Shown one piece after another: positions 37,197 to 49,649 of a stretch of DNA of 64,000 nt. Numbering within the stretch: the stretch's first letter is position 1; each line of letters begins with the position of its first letter. This DNA is from Taenia hydatigena (taxonomy: Eukaryota > Platyhelminthes > Cestoda > Cyclophyllidea > Taeniidae), in contig JADWOT020001200.1 of assembly GCA_036345935.2 (NCBI GenBank), forward strand, positions 104,852 through 168,851. The letters are read 5' to 3'. The notes beneath the pieces were generated by a model that was not told where the DNA came from, did no database searches, and saw only the letters and a program-made list of their open reading frames with translations. Made by a program: the position numbers and the translations under genes.

Positions 37197-37991
37197 TCAC
37201 AAACATGCCAAAGCGTGTGAAGCTTTAATCCTCCTCCATATGACATGGAGACAGGCCCACTGTACCATCTCCACTAAATTGATCGTCCAATTGTTTTGCC
37301 ACCGGTTGCACCAAATGCGACAACTATCAAATAACTTGGAAAAAGGGAGAAAGTAAAAACCATTTACGGCCTCGAACATCTTTTGCATGCAGTCCAAGTT
37401 CGGGAGGAGATCCAACGTTTGCCACATCGAGCCTGTCACAACAAGCGTTTGCTTTGACGTGAGGATGTCGCCTACAGCATTCAGGTGTCCACAGTTTCGA
37501 TGTTCAAAATCAGGATAATCAAGATATAAAATGACACAGTCATAGCCGCTCAGCTGCATCCGTTCTCTCCCTTCTCCACCTTCTTCAGACCACTCACGCA
37601 TGTCCAATACGGTGCCACCTGCTGTCCTCAAGAACGCATCCCACTGGTTTGCGAAGTTGGGAACATCCGTAGAGACGTCCAAGTAGAGACGGGTGGAGGA
37701 AGCAGACCGTAGTACTGGCAAATCGCATTTGTAGCGTCTCATTCTATACGGCGAGGTTTTCGTGCAGCGACATGGTGTGGTGATCAAACAGCTGATCGGA
37801 GCCTGTGTATTAGCAAGAAACTCATCCGACGCGAGGCCACGAAAGAACTCCTCTACGCCATCGTAGTGCTGCTTTGCACGATCATAATAATGAGGCTTGC
37901 CCTCCGCCTTTGCAGAGAAAAGCATCCTGCAGAGGTGTACGTCCAGCCATTTCATGTCTTCTGCACCGTGGTGGATACTAAGAGCTTGCAT
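37197..37991 (-). CDS. BRCT-like protein, main exon of the amplified gene
   Basis: Longest ORF of the window, 264 codons from the ATG at 37991; chance ORFs here stay below about 135. The frame is open further upstream to an acceptor (CATTTAG, exon start 38030). A candidate donor GAGGCC|GTAAAT at 37367 gives an exon of 663 nt, exactly 221 codons, phase 0 at both ends. Residues from the ATG: about 13-60 are a charged, aromatic region (MKWLDVHLC, HYYDRAK); 64-75 are APISCLITTPCR; 101-192 look like a BRCT fold, with RLYLDVS as first strand, a WDAFLRTA helix, Gly125-Gly126, the DCVILYLD strand, a helix to about 181, and VVTGSMW with the conserved-type Trp190. BRCT domains bind partners, often phosphopeptides, in DNA-damage signalling. 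The BRCT call is by eye. Two broken plus-strand copies and one inverted fragment lie in the same window. Downstream of the donor the frame reads on for 57 codons. Confidence 0.5.
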   Translation of the reverse strand: MQALSIHHGAEDMKWLDVHLCRMLFSAKAEGKPHYYDRAKQHYDGVEEFFRGLASDEFLANTQAPISCLITTPCRCTKTSPYRMRRYKCDLPVLRSASSTRLYLDVSTDVPNFANQWDAFLRTAGGTVLDMREWSEEGGEGRERMQLSGYDCVILYLDYPDFEHRNCGHLNAVGDILTSKQTLVVTGSMWQTLDLLPNLDCMQKMFEAVNGFYFLPFSKLFDSCRIWCNRWQNNWTINLVEMVQWACLHVIWRRIKASHALACL

Positions 37992-38030
37992 CGGGATGCC
38001 TTGATTTAATCGTTCCCCTGATGAGCCCTC

Positions 38031-38136
38031 CTAAATGGAACACTTAGTGGTATATTTCAGAAACTGTCAGAGAGAATGTGAATGTGAAAGAGATTTAATA
38101 AGGTCATTTAATGAACGCAGAGTTAATCAAACCAAC
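38031..38136 (-). other. Candidate 106-nt intron upstream of the main exon
   Basis: On the minus strand, TCTCAG|GTTGGT to CATTTAG|GAG. Same position and nearly the same length as 8949-9052 and 32089-32194. Without removal, the frame is closed by a TAG that is the acceptor itself, so splicing is needed to join the two coding parts. The donor GTTGGT is weaker than the GTAAGT of copy 1. Confidence 0.5.
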
Positions 38137-38250
38137 CTGAGACATTACCACGCAAAATCTGATAAGGACTCTCCAAGTGAAGCCTCTTTTATGCAGCAAG
38201 TGGTCATCAACGTTCAGTTCTAAGCATTTCTCACATCCAGCCAATCAGCA
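38137..38250 (-). CDS. Candidate short exon preceding the BRCT-like exon
   Basis: On the minus strand, in phase with the next exon, the frame reads KCLELNVDDHLLHKRGFTWR, then VLIRFCVVMSQ, directly up to the donor. Copies 1 and 3 read HKSNLIWIVYIRF and HKRGFIWIVHIRF at the same place, so the peptide is partly conserved, but copy 1 has an in-frame TGA and copy 3 a one-base deletion. The frame is open back to a TGA near 38250; the real acceptor is not identified. No domain is recognised. Confidence 0.35.
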
Positions 38251-39895
38251 AAGTCTAACTAACAACATGGATTTCCAGGTGCTACTCAGATCTGCATGGA
38301 AGGAAGTATGCAAGTCCTAGCGGCACATTCCTGCAATCTATGCTGACATTATGTTGACTTATTAATCGCTAATGGAAAACCTGTCAGATTTTAGAATGCG
38401 GTTTTAGAGCATAATGCACTAAAATATTAAAGTGCCTTGTGGCGTTACGTGACGTGGACAGGCACATGTATGTATATATATACATTGCTAAAATGTTGGC
38501 TAAACTAGTACAAATCGCAAAGTATGTGCCATTGCTTCCATTTAGATTGTAAAATGTGCCTTTGCATTGCATTAGACAATAAGAAAGTATTAATGTACCT
38601 TGCTGTTACTAGTCCGATTCGATTTTAAATTGACAAAAATCGTTTTTAAATAAAGCGACTCGGCGCTGATAATGCGGAGGTGTAACGCTGCGTACATTTC
38701 AAGCAGCTGCACGCGTGCTTAACAGAAAAATACTATGGCAGGAACACTGTCATCACCCTCCGTGAAATCGCACTTCTACGCAAAACTGCATCAAGCAGTT
38801 CAGGGATGTCGAAGCGGATGTCAGTGCCTATGTCCTACGCAAATACCTGCCTCTAGCATAACAACAAAGCAATGATGGTGATAAGGAATAATGTGGGGAC
38901 GTACGTCCCTTCCAATTAGTTGCTACTGAGTATCTGCCTGACTACTGCAATCATCGTTCGCCCCGACCTGCCGACCGTTGAATGAAGACTAGGCGACAGA
39001 TAATCTTCTGATGGTACGAATGAAGCGACTGTGTTGTAGCGGTTCCACTGTGAGTAATGGGCAAGGCGTAGCTCATCTCCTTGTTTCACGCACTTACATT
39101 CATGATGCAAAAGTTATTCACGCATTTTTGACCAAGCAGTTAGAGAACTGGCTTCGCTTTTGACTCTACTTTTAGTTTATGTGCAGCCAAGTGGAAAATC
39201 AAAAGAGAATTTGCTTAAAGTAAAAATATTTCACACATCAAGGATATGCTCTTACAAGCCTTTATTGGGAAATAGCATGAAAATTTAAAAAGCCGTGTAA
39301 TCTGCAGCATATCTGAGAATGCTCAATAATCCTTACTTTAGCCTTCAATGTGATCCGGCATTCTGAGGCATCGCTGATATCGGCGCTTCAAAATGCAGAA
39401 GAATAGAGCTACGTGCTGCGACGCATTCAAATTTTAGTAAAAGCTATAAAAATCCTAAAAGAAAAGAATTCCTTCTTTTACCTGTATTACTTAAAATGCG
39501 CAGAAACTCACATGCGTTTTGCACTGTGACTATCTGGCCATAGCCCTAGTCCATATTGCCTTTGCGCTGCTCTGAGGATACTGCGATGCCTTGAACGAAC
39601 ATTTGCTTTTACGAGTCGTCTTTGGATCATTCGTGTAAAGAATATCGTGAAATGCCGTTACAAATGTGGGTAAATGGATATCGAATACTATAATCAGTTG
39701 AAATCAGAAGGGTTAGCTGCAAGGTGAACAGAACCCGCCAACATTCACCAGTCATCGGCGCCTGATTATAACCGTAATCCCAGAACTATCCCCCACAGTT
39801 ATTTGCCAGGTGGGTGGTGCATGTCCAACAGGGCTCGATGCTTAACGCACATTGTGCGTGCTACTTAAGCATGTATACTTTGCTATATTCCAATT
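38251..39895 (-). repeat. Family B part of the most complete unit
   Basis: Reverse complement of 7240-8850 and 20970-22300. It ends at ATAGCAAAGTATACATGCTT (minus strand, 39868-39887), matching 20990-21010. This is the 5' flank of the exon in gene sense. No conserved frame. Confidence 0.7.
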
Positions 39896-40989
39896 CATAA
39901 TTTTAATTACCATTTTGAATAGACAACACAGAAGAGAAATTAGACTTCCTTCGCTTAAGAGCTTGCGCTAGCTGAGTTTCGCAGAGTTCACTCGACTGTG
40001 AATCGCGTATTACTTCGAAGCTCCACTGCATGCACATTGACCAAGATTGAGGCACTTGACAGTTATTCGAATAAATTAATTTGCTGCACTTCGCTATTTG
40101 CCTAAATTCCATCCCCGTTGCGGGTACTTGTTTGTCCTTTTGCCGTAACTGGGCAAACTGACCTCTGGGCTGTGCTAGAATCCGCAATTCTTTTTTCGTT
40201 TGCCGAACAAATGTATTTCCTTCATGTGTTATATCTTCTTTCGTCTCGGAGGAAGCTTTGGGTGCTATGATTTCGGTAATTGGTTGTATAATCCATTTAT
40301 GGCCCTAGCTTGATGGCTTATCTAATATTTAATGATTAAATTGTGAGCTGAAATTCAGTTGGCAAAGGAGTAAATAAGACATGAATTTATTTGTCGTGTT
40401 TTTCATTGTGTAAATACCCACCGAGGGCATATCCGGACTAGACCGCAAACGTGTTTGAGCAGAAGAGAATAATTGCTGGTCACAACAAGTGCGTCTAAAA
40501 ACAACAAAGATTTTTGTGCAAAAAACTAAGCGCAAAATACTTGCACTGCTTTAATTTCGATTGGGCAAAATGTCTGACATTAAACTTTTCTACATAGCCA
40601 ATACAAATCAACATTCACAAACACGCTAGTTCCTAAGCAAGCAACAATTTTAGCAAAGTAAAAGCAACGCCGTTTTGTTGCTGTAATGTTGAACGATTTT
40701 CAAAACTAGAGGCTGTTGTCATTTAAAATGTTCAATCATTCCGCTGCGTCACATATGTGTGAAACAAATCGTTCATTAGGCAACTTGAACCTCGGACGCA
40801 TTAAATGAGATTTATATAAGCAAGCAAGGACATGATAAGTACATTAGAATGGTGACAGTAACCCGAATCCAAATTGCGGTTCGATGGCCGTGGACTAGTC
40901 ACTGGAAGGCACTCCTCGGTAGCTGAATGCGAGATCACCTATGACAAAGTGCTGGACTAATGTCAGCGCACACACGCTCCTCGAAACAA
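39896..40989. other. Gene-free stretch with one palindromic site
   Basis: No coding signal. The 16-mer GTCACATATGTGTGAA at 40748-40763 is a variant of the dyad motif found in the repeats, here outside a recognised family. Confidence 0.4.
40748..40763. promoter_or_regulatory. Near-palindromic 16-mer motif, site 3
   Basis: GTCACATATGTGTGAA, dyad with a CATATG centre and an altered last base. Confidence 0.3.
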
Positions 40990-42660
40990 TTAGCCAAATT
41001 TGACCACCTATTTTCTGTGCATTCAGCCAGGCATTTTATTTGGGTGTGGTATGCTCAGGACTAATGATGGCATAATAGGTAGATCCATGGCGTACATCAA
41101 AGAGAAGGGATCGATATGAGTGATGTGGATGCATGGAATGCTCATGGCGTGGCATGCCATTCATCAGCGTGAGGTTATAACCATTAACATTAGCACATTA
41201 ACGAATAGACGGAAAGGCCATAGCTACCGTCTATAACAAACTAGTAAATCATCTACGGCACAAATATGTGACATGCAAGCTGGAGTGAGCAATTAGAGCA
41301 TAATATATAGTGCTGGTAGAGTACGCGCCAATTATGGGTTGCAACCAAAGCAAATTTAATAAAACATGGCATAAAAAGCAAGGCACAGTCTTTTTCTCTA
41401 CGAAGATCACCTTTACTCTGTGGTATCCTGCTTGCTCCCTAGATATCTGGCATATCTCAGTGAAATTGTCTACTTCCTCCACCACCGACTCATTATTGAC
41501 CTGGCACTTTAATCGTGCAAGCCCATATAAGAGACTAACAGGTAAGCCAATTTGACGAATGCACTTAAGTTCGTGTCGACTGTGGATGCTGACTGAGATG
41601 GTTAAACCGGCTGCGGTAGTCCGTTCGGTGGACATACTTGGAATGTCTTGTCCATCTCACATTGAGTGAAACCTTTGTCAACCTAATAAGTAGTTCAAGC
41701 CTTTAAAAATCATGAAAACTATGTAGCATAGTCTGAATTCTTTGCTTTTAAGGCTGGAATTTCACCATTTCGTCCCAATCGCGATTCTTGATTCGCATGC
41801 CTTTATGCTAATTTGGCCATTCAATCACTTCTTCTGCTTGTTTTGCTCATCAAAACATAGCAGGAGTACCAAAATTATCTACTATGCATGCTGTGTGTCC
41901 ACCTTGCTTTTATTGAAATAAAGGTCTACTAATGCGGAAAGAAGCCGGTAGTGCGACCTCCCATTCAGTCGTGTTCTTTACTTACCTTCTCTGTGGATCC
42001 GCTGCAAAGTCATAGCTGGTTTCTTTGAGTCACAGAGAAGTTGAAGGTCTGCTGGTCTAAACTTCTAGTCGTGTCATTAAGAAAAAACTACAATCTACAG
42101 AAAGGCAAATGATTTTGCATTTAAATACAAACTCGTGCTTCCCAGCGACCACCTCACAGCTTTTACAGCACAGGCTGGATTCAGGTAACTGTCATCAGTT
42201 CAATAAACCCACAAGTTATTCGTTTGCTAATGCTAATTTTACTTAATGCATCTCTGACGCAAGGCAACATGACCGATCGTCCTTGCCAAATCAATGGCAC
42301 TTGTCACATGTATGTGACGCAACTGTGTAATCGTCTATTTTAAGCAACAACAATCGCTGATTTGAAAAGCGACCAAAGCAATTACAATAGTCAGCAGGCA
42401 TCGCCTCAACCTGAATGATAATATTTGGTGTCTAGAAGCTAATGCTTTTGCAAACGTGGACTTGCTTTGACCGCAAAACACAAATAACTAAATTGATCAG
42501 CAGTATCAGGACACATACGAAGTATCCAAAGTTGCTTAAAACGCCTTTGCAACCTAAAAACCTTCATTGATGATGACATTTTTGAAAACTTATAGATCAG
42601 CATCCTTGCGCATGCCTTCAACGATGACCACTAAGAAAAAAGACTGCCAGTTGCTGCACT
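40990..42660 (+). repeat. Family E+C repeat, copy 1
   Basis: Collinear with 49650-51010. E landmarks are a CATGGCGTACATCAAAGA segment near 41091 and TATAGTGCTGGTAGAGTACG near 41307. C landmarks are GACCTCCCATTCAGTCGTGT near 41957, the dyad motif at 42303 and GAAGCTAATGCTTTTGCAAA at 42436. The 128-codon frame at 41249-41635 is not conserved and is not called. Confidence 0.75.
42303..42318. promoter_or_regulatory. Near-palindromic 16-mer motif, site 4
   Basis: GTCACATGTATGTGAC within family C. Both half-sites end in GTCACA/TGTGAC. Confidence 0.35.
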
Positions 42661-42679
42661 TGGGAGCCGCCTACATTCA

Positions 42680-42870
42680 CGACTGAGCTGTCTCCTCTGG
42701 ATAGCCGTCAACCACTAAGGGTCTCACTGAAACTCCTCTTGCATACTCCTCCGCGTAGTAAGATGGACACCTGGTTGGGCGGTCGGTAGGATCCCAACCA
42801 TGCAAACACATGTCCAATTCGAAGCATGCCATGGTTCCGATTTCCAATCATTAATCATTTATAGCTTGAA
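42680..42870 (+). repeat. Family D repeat, short copy following C
   Basis: Matches the start of D at 22810-22940 and 44045-44200: GTCTCCTCTGGATAGCCGTC near 42689, a GGTTGGGCGGTCGGTAGGAT segment near 42773 and AATTCGAAGC near 42816. It shows that C and D are adjacent parts of one larger unit. Confidence 0.6.
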
Positions 42871-43134
42871 CGATCACGCGGACATCAAATGGGGTTGAGA
42901 TGAGTCATCACTCTGCCACCCCGAAATTAGATGCTTTAGAAGGACCTACATCGGAAACGCATTAGTGGACTAATTTGTCTGATGAATGTTCGTGGTTATC
43001 CTGGACCCAATGAACGGTAGATGGCTTTAAGATGGATTAAACATTTAGCAATCAGTAAAAATTGAGTCTCAAAAGAATCTTTTTTATCTACCAATCAAAA
43101 CGCGTAAGTGAGCAAGTGACCAATTCATAAAGTT
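42871..43134. other. Short unrecognised stretch
   Basis: No coding or repeat signal seen. Confidence 0.35.
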
Positions 43135-43139
43135 TTAAA

Positions 43140-43430
43140 TGATATGAAGAATAAATCGTAGAGTAAATGACTGGATCCTCACTGCAAAATGGATTAAAGT
43201 GTGGTAAATCAGAAGGGAAGGAGACATGCAGGAATTCATGGACACAGACAAAAAAATTAACGTCAAAACAGATAGAGACATGAGCTTGCGAACGAAAGGT
43301 ATGGGAAAAGAACTTACCATCAGCAGCGCAAGGACTAAATTTGTCTACAGTAGTCCCAACTGCAGAGAGGGTATTTCACCCATATGCGCTTTAGCAGCCG
43401 AAAGGTGGTTCTATACAGGTAGCATGCAGT
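43140..43430 (-). pseudogene. Exon-and-donor relic shared with 16190-16490
   Basis: Minus-strand homologue of 16190-16490 with a consensus donor CTGATG|GTAAGT (GT at 43317-43316). In the frame reaching the donor the upstream peptide carries an in-frame TAG (LGLL-stop-TNLVLALLM). The intron side aligns out to TGAGGATCCAGTCATTTACT near 43160-43180. It sits just upstream of a family C copy, unlike its partner. Confidence 0.35.
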
Positions 43431-43469
43431 GCAACACGGCGGGGCTACGTGCCTATTAGTCTCGTCTGC

Positions 43470-44820
43470 TAGCCATGTCATCAAGTCGGAATTACAATCT
43501 GCAGTGGAACAAGTGATTTCGCCTTCGTAAAAGAGGGTGTGCATCGCAGCAACCATTCCACAGCTGCTGCATCGCAAGCTGGATTCAGGTGGCTGCTATC
43601 AGTAAATAATGTAACAATCGCACTTTATTTGCTTGTGCCAATTCTGATTAACGCGTCTGGGGCAAGATGGAACACAGCCGACCATCCTTGCCTAATAAAC
43701 GACCCGTGTCACACATATGTGACGCGATGGAGTAATTGCCCATTTTAAGTAACAGCAGTCATAAATTTTGGGAAATAATAAGAATCCTATCAATAAAAGG
43801 CACATTGCTACAAATTCGTTAAAATATTTGATACTTGGGGGCTAATGTATTTGCGAATACGGATCGGCCGCCACTGCAAAATGAAACGCAAGTAATAAAA
43901 GGGTTTAACAATGCTAGGGCACTTACAAAGTTCCTAATGATGCTCAAAATGGCTTCATAACCTAAAAATCGTAAATTTTTTTTTCAGTGCCATAGTATGT
44001 TACCTCGCGCTGCTCATACGTCTCAGCCACTTAGGCCCACATTTGGACTGTCCTCTCTAAACACCTGTCAACCACTTTGGAACTCACTAAACTCAGTTCG
44101 CACAGTTCTCTGCGTAGTGGAATAGGCAACTGGCTGTGTGATCTGTAGACTCTCGACTACAAAATATGTGCTCGAATCGAAGCCATTAAAAGTGCTGAGT
44201 TCGATCATGGAAACTTCAAAGATTGAGCTACCACGAGGGAATCTCTTGTGGTAGGTGGAGATGGTAGCTTGGATGAAGGTCGCAGTCGCCTTCCTTATCA
44301 GCCTAACCAGCTACAAACGGCATTGTAAAGGTCAAATAATGACCCACTTTACAATTTTGCCCTTTCAGTCAACGCGTATTTTACCACCACGCTTCAAACA
44401 TCGCATTACCTTACCCATATTTCTTCACTGACACATCGAAGTCGGTGTGGAAGGCGGAGCGGCACTCACGATCAGTACATGTGCTACCTAAGTACACTCG
44501 TTTGTTTCGTGCATTAGTCTTGGCTATATTATGGATATCGACACATGCAAAGTTCTTCTAAATCGGAAACATTAAGCAAGGAGACCAAAATGAAGGACGT
44601 CAAATCTAAAGAAAAATTAAAAGTAACAGTCTGCTGTGTGCAATCGGAACCGTCCTGTCCAAGTGCCAATATTTCCTCCTAAACATTTTTGGACATCGAC
44701 TCAAAATGTGATTAGTGAATCAGTCCTTTACAGGCAAAACTAGCGTAGAATGGTGTACTTTGTTAAATTAATATTGTACAAGCAGGCCCTTTTCAAAGGC
44801 ACCCACCTTTCCACTCGAAC
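43470..44820 (+). repeat. Family C+D repeat, copy 2
   Basis: Collinear with 42030-42870 and with 22790-23400. Landmarks are GCTGGATTCAGGTGGCTGCT at 43570, the dyad motif at 43708, GGGGGCTAATGTATTTGCGA near 43837 and a TCAACCACTTTGGAACTCAC segment near 44069. It lies in direct orientation only about 1.4 kb after copy 1, so C+D is locally tandem. Confidence 0.7.
43708..43723. promoter_or_regulatory. Near-palindromic 16-mer motif, site 5
   Basis: GTCACACATATGTGAC within family C, flanked on the right by GCG as at 42319 and 50866. Confidence 0.35.
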
Positions 44821-46129
44821 TTGTTGGTTTTGTGACCCTACTGAGAAGTAACATGTGGGCGATAAAGACGGTAGAAAGAATGTGAATCTTCAAACCACTT
44901 CCAATGGCGACGGAGGATCTGTTTCTCTCATAGGCGTATGGAGAGCCACTTAAGCTCAAATTTAACGGAATTCCGACTAAAAATCAGGACCTTTGGTACT
45001 TTCGAGGTCAGCGAAACTCACACCACTCCCTCAATCCCTGGATCATCATAACCATAACGACCTACGCCTCCGGCCCCTCAAAAAGCGCAAAAGTCTATTA
45101 ATCCTTACCGACTAGCCGTAATTTATAATGTAAAGTGTCTTTCCGGTGGTAAACCGCATGCGATTTCGGTGCTGTCAAGAATGTTAAAGTAGAAGATTAA
45201 CATAAAATGCATGTACCGATTCTGGTTGGTCAGTGATCACAGGCCGAGATAAGTCAGAGTCGCCTTAAGTAAATAGATTTTGTTGACTAATCTGAAAAGT
45301 TTGGTTTGCCAGCAAATATTTGCCATCTTAACTTCATTTGCTGTGTAATATGAAGAAATAAACTACAGACGAGGCCGATAAATGAGCTCCACGCAGTTAG
45401 ATGTCATATTTTTCAAGTCTATGGCCCACTTAATCACATGCTCTGCTATGAAGGACGGTCTGTTTTACACAGGAAAGAAGTCGTATGAAATGATGAAGGG
45501 AAGGGATAGTGAGCGTCAACCCGACTGTTAGCGCAAATGAGCTTAACCTTGTCTAGTTAGCCTTCCTCAGCAAACTTCTGACAGTCTGGAAGAGCACCGC
45601 TGGCTGAGAAATCGGTTGCACCGAGGACTCTAGCATCAGGTGCATCAAAACAATGAAAACGCACAACGTGTTAATACAAATGTCTTTGCATTTTAATTTC
45701 TCTATTGAAGAAGTCTTTGTTGTTCACGCTTGCATAAATATTTTCCACTGTCATCTTCATTTGGCGTATAAAACCCGGATGTACCACGCAAAAGTTGCCT
45801 CTACACACTTACTTCTCCAGGCTTACGTCTTCGTAATGGATGAAAAGATTTTTCTTTATGTATGCACGCCTTAACACACCGAGTTCGCATATGATAAGTC
45901 TAATTAAGAAAGAGAGAAAAATGAATTAGAAGAATAAGAAAATGCAGGAAGGACTGACCTGATCTATGTCAATTTAAGACACAAACTAGCTGTCGAGTGT
46001 TGCTACAAGCAAATTACTGCAGTAAGCTGTCACAATCATGCCAAATATTGCAAGCTCAGCTTCAAACAAATGCAGCGACCCCTTCTACAATTATATCAAT
46101 AGTGAAGCATCACCCCACACCGGTCATCG
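44821..46129. other. Gene-free stretch, nothing recognised
   Basis: Short frames only, the longest about 73 codons. No repeat match noted. Confidence 0.4.
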
Positions 46130-47110
46130 TAATGATGGGTGAATCCATCAGATGTGTGTCGCTTCCGATTAGTCGCCACTGAGTATCTGCCCGACTACTG
46201 CGATCATCATTCGCTCCGACCTGCCGACCATTGACTTAAGACAGGGCTACAAATACTAAGCTGTCGGTATGAAAGAACCAACTGGGTGTTAGCGGTTCCA
46301 TTGTGAGTGATGGGCAAAGCGCAGCTCACCCCATTGGATCACGCACCCATATGCATGATGCAAAGGTCTGCCACGCATTCGTTGAATAAGCAATAAGTGA
46401 ACTACCTCCTCATTTGACTCGACTATTTTCTGTTTATGGGCAGCCAAGTGGAAAAACAAAAAAGGCTTTGCCTAAAGTAAAACGATTTCATGCCGCGGAA
46501 ACATATCCTCAAAACTCCTCAGTCGAAAATTAGCATGAAGATTTGGAATGATCCGTGTTTTGCAGCCTAAATTGGCGCATCTACAAATGCTGGATACAAA
46601 TTACTTTAGTCTTTGGTGTGATTCATTAATCTGAGACATATCTGATATCAGCACTTCAAAATGCAGATGAACAGAGCCACATAATGCGACATATTAAGAT
46701 TTTCGTAAAAGCTAAATAATTAATAGAGAAAAAGAATCGTCCCCTTTCTTCGACCACTTTACATGCTCAGGAAGTCACATGTACTTTGCACCGTGACTTC
46801 TTGGCCATATCCTTCGTCCACATTGTCAAATTGCACCTTACGTCTTTTCGCCGCCCTCAGAACACTGAGGTGCCCTGAACAAACATTTGCTATTGCGATT
46901 GTTCTTCAGCTCATCCGCGCAATGAACAGTGTAAAATGCCGCTACAAATAGGATTCAATGGATATCGAATGCTGTGACCAGTTGAAGCGGGAAAGCTTAG
47001 CTGTAAGGTAAAAGAACCCGCCAGCATTTTACCAGTTGTCGGCGCTTGATTATAACCGCGATCCCAGAACTCTCCGCGACTTTTATTTGCCGGGAGGGTT
47101 ATGCTTGTCT
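46130..47110 (-). repeat. Family B repeat, partial copy
   Basis: Same orientation as 38890-39850 and reverse complement of 7300-8280. Landmarks on the plus strand are CGCCACTGAGTATCTGCCCG near 46175, GACCTGCCGACCATTGA near 46217, and AAAAGAACCCGCCAGCATTT near 47010. It lacks the exon part. Confidence 0.7.
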
Positions 47111-49649
47111 AATTGAACCAGTAACCAGCTTAGTATCCACGACGCCACCAGACGTCCGACGACCTTCGATGAAAAATATTAAAAAGAGAAGAGTGGAACA
47201 ATAAGCATAGGAATGCATCAGAAAAATATAACAAAACGACAACATTTAACTTGAAAGCATGTCAAATATATAATGTCGCAATAGCACAGCCCGCGGACTA
47301 AGGTAGTGATCAATTCAGTGGCCAAGCAACGTAATTGCAAACAATGGGCAGAGAAAGCAAGTCTTTCCGAGAGCAAATGACATTATACTAGACTCCTGGA
47401 CAGGATTCCAGTATTCCTCACACGAGCAGGCAACATCTAACAGAGGATATAAATGAAAGTGAATTAAATCTTTAAAAATAACTCACTTAATTAAGTTGAT
47501 TGTTGTGCGTATCGTTCATGCAATTACAAGACCGATTTGGTGAATTAATTCGGCTAGGTATCTCAACACGTAATTTGGTTGGATTTTGAGCGTCATTGTC
47601 ATCGCAAAGTCAGTACTTGTGTGGTATAAATTTAAAGGATTTAAGGTTTGGAGGAGATCTAGGGACCTATCCTCGTCCGCCTTAAATTGTGTGTGCGTGT
47701 GCATAATTTAGGCTGTGGTACCTTTGTACATTTAGGACGCCGAGATTAGACCGCGTCTCTTGCGAAGCTCGGCGTTTTTAAATATTGCTACATCAGGTGA
47801 GAGGTGATGAAAATTGCCCACAAGCTGAGGTAACCGCGAAGTACGCCAGTAGGGGCGGAGCAGGAGGTGAGTCTTCAGCAGGAATAGTGCCAGATCTTCG
47901 TACGTGTAAATGAAGGCTTTGAGTTTATTTGGATGAAGGCCTGAGGGGAATGGGGTGGAGGTAGTAGTATGCACGTCTTTAGTAGGCCCGAGAGTCCAAG
48001 TGGGATTAGTTGCAATCGACCGTGCAGAGCTTCCCAACTGGGAGGTATCGTGCGTAAAAGAATTTGAAAAATTGCCTTTGAGAGCATTATTATGGTTGTG
48101 GCATGGTGTGTTTTGTCTTACTCCCTTTCTCCCCTATCCTACTAAATGCGGTAGTGCGTACCTTCTCGACACAACGAGTCAGCAAGTGAGCCCACCTCGT
48201 TGAAGAAGCACTGATTCCTATTGTGAGTTATTTTATCTTTCCTTGCCTTCAAGATAAATAGCAGGCAAATGTGCAGGTGCATGCGTGCTAGCTCAAACCC
48301 TCATCATCACCATCGCCATCGGTACCATCACCACAAGAATACTAGGCTCAATCTACGAACAGCATACGTTCCAAACGATGCAGTCCCAACAGTGGTCGAT
48401 AAAGGTGTACAGACTTCATTAGTGTGTCACCAAAATGGATTCAGAAGGAGGGCGATCACTGTTGACCCTCCATTATCGCATGCGATGCCCACCTGCTGAC
48501 AGTCTTTACTACTGTCATATTCTTATGATTACTACTGATTCGACGCCAAGTAGAGGTTGCGCGTCGAGGTGGACATTCGATAGGATATTGGCAAGGGTTG
48601 GGGGCTTGCAGACAGGCGGAGACCGCAATAAGAAGATAAAGAGGAGAAGGAGAGGCGCACTCATCAACATCCAATTTGTAAATGAAGTGCTCTGTCCCCT
48701 AATCAAATGGATAGTGGTGTTATTTATAACCAAATGTTGCAAAATGCGCGATCATTGACGAGTCGTGAGTGCGTACGGTGAAGTAATTTGTAATAGGAAG
48801 AGGGAGCACCTCTCCCCCTCCCCTTGTTAATTATTGCCGAACCAACTTTCAAAGATCCTCAGTTAGCCTTAAGTGTACCAACAAATCATGAGCGATGTAG
48901 AGAAGGTGACAAAGAGGACGCAGCCGCCTGTTTGGTAATTAAATTTCTATGCGCCTACCAAATGTTAGTCATCTGGCAGTACACGGAGTACTAGACCATC
49001 ACCATGCAGTGCAATTGAAGTGCTCAAAAGAGGTGGCAGAGTGTGACGCCTTAGCATTCAAACGCTCATTCCATGTAGCACGAGTGAAGACCAGAAGTCT
49101 TCCCCATATTTCGCTTTTCAATCGATGCGATAGAGGTAAACTCAAAAGAAATCGAGCAAACATTCCAATCCCATGTTCAATTTTCATTCATGCAACAACA
49201 TCAGCTGCGTAACCCACGATTCATTAACGGCCACCTATACCGTAATCTAGACCCGACGCTGGCGCACCCATTCCCCTCCATAAAAACTAAGCAGTATTGC
49301 TGCACATAGAGATTGCGATAATTAAATTTCCCAAGTTAAGGTTCAAAAATTTGCCCACTTTGGTGCCTTTTGGGGCAAAAAACGTGTGTGCTTCCGGAAT
49401 GCATTCCTCTAAGAACCTAAAGCCTTTGGCCTAAAGAGAAAGACTTACTTAGTGCATGAATGTTTGGCATGTGTCAAGGGTATTTAAACTTCGCTTTCAC
49501 ACACACACCCTTTAGCATCAATCAAGGAAGGAGAGTGTCGCGCAACAGCACGATTGCTTTGGTGTTAGGCTTTATACGCTGGCTGATGTTTAGGAGAACA
49601 ATGGAACAGAGCTGTCAATGTTCATAGGTGAGAGGAACTTACATTTGGC
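47111..49649. other. Gene-free stretch, nothing recognised
   Basis: An imperfect CAT/CAC-rich run lies at 48300-48335. Frames of about 100 codons at 47732-48037 (minus) and 48435-48758 (plus) show no splice context, motif or second copy. No repeat family matched. Confidence 0.4.

Noticed and set aside
41249..41635. 128-codon minus-strand ORF in family E
   Set aside because: The homologous copy at 49.9-50.3 kb is not open in this frame.
48300..48335. CAT/CAC-rich run encoding a histidine stretch
   Set aside because: Looks like a short imperfect microsatellite; the frame has no other protein features.
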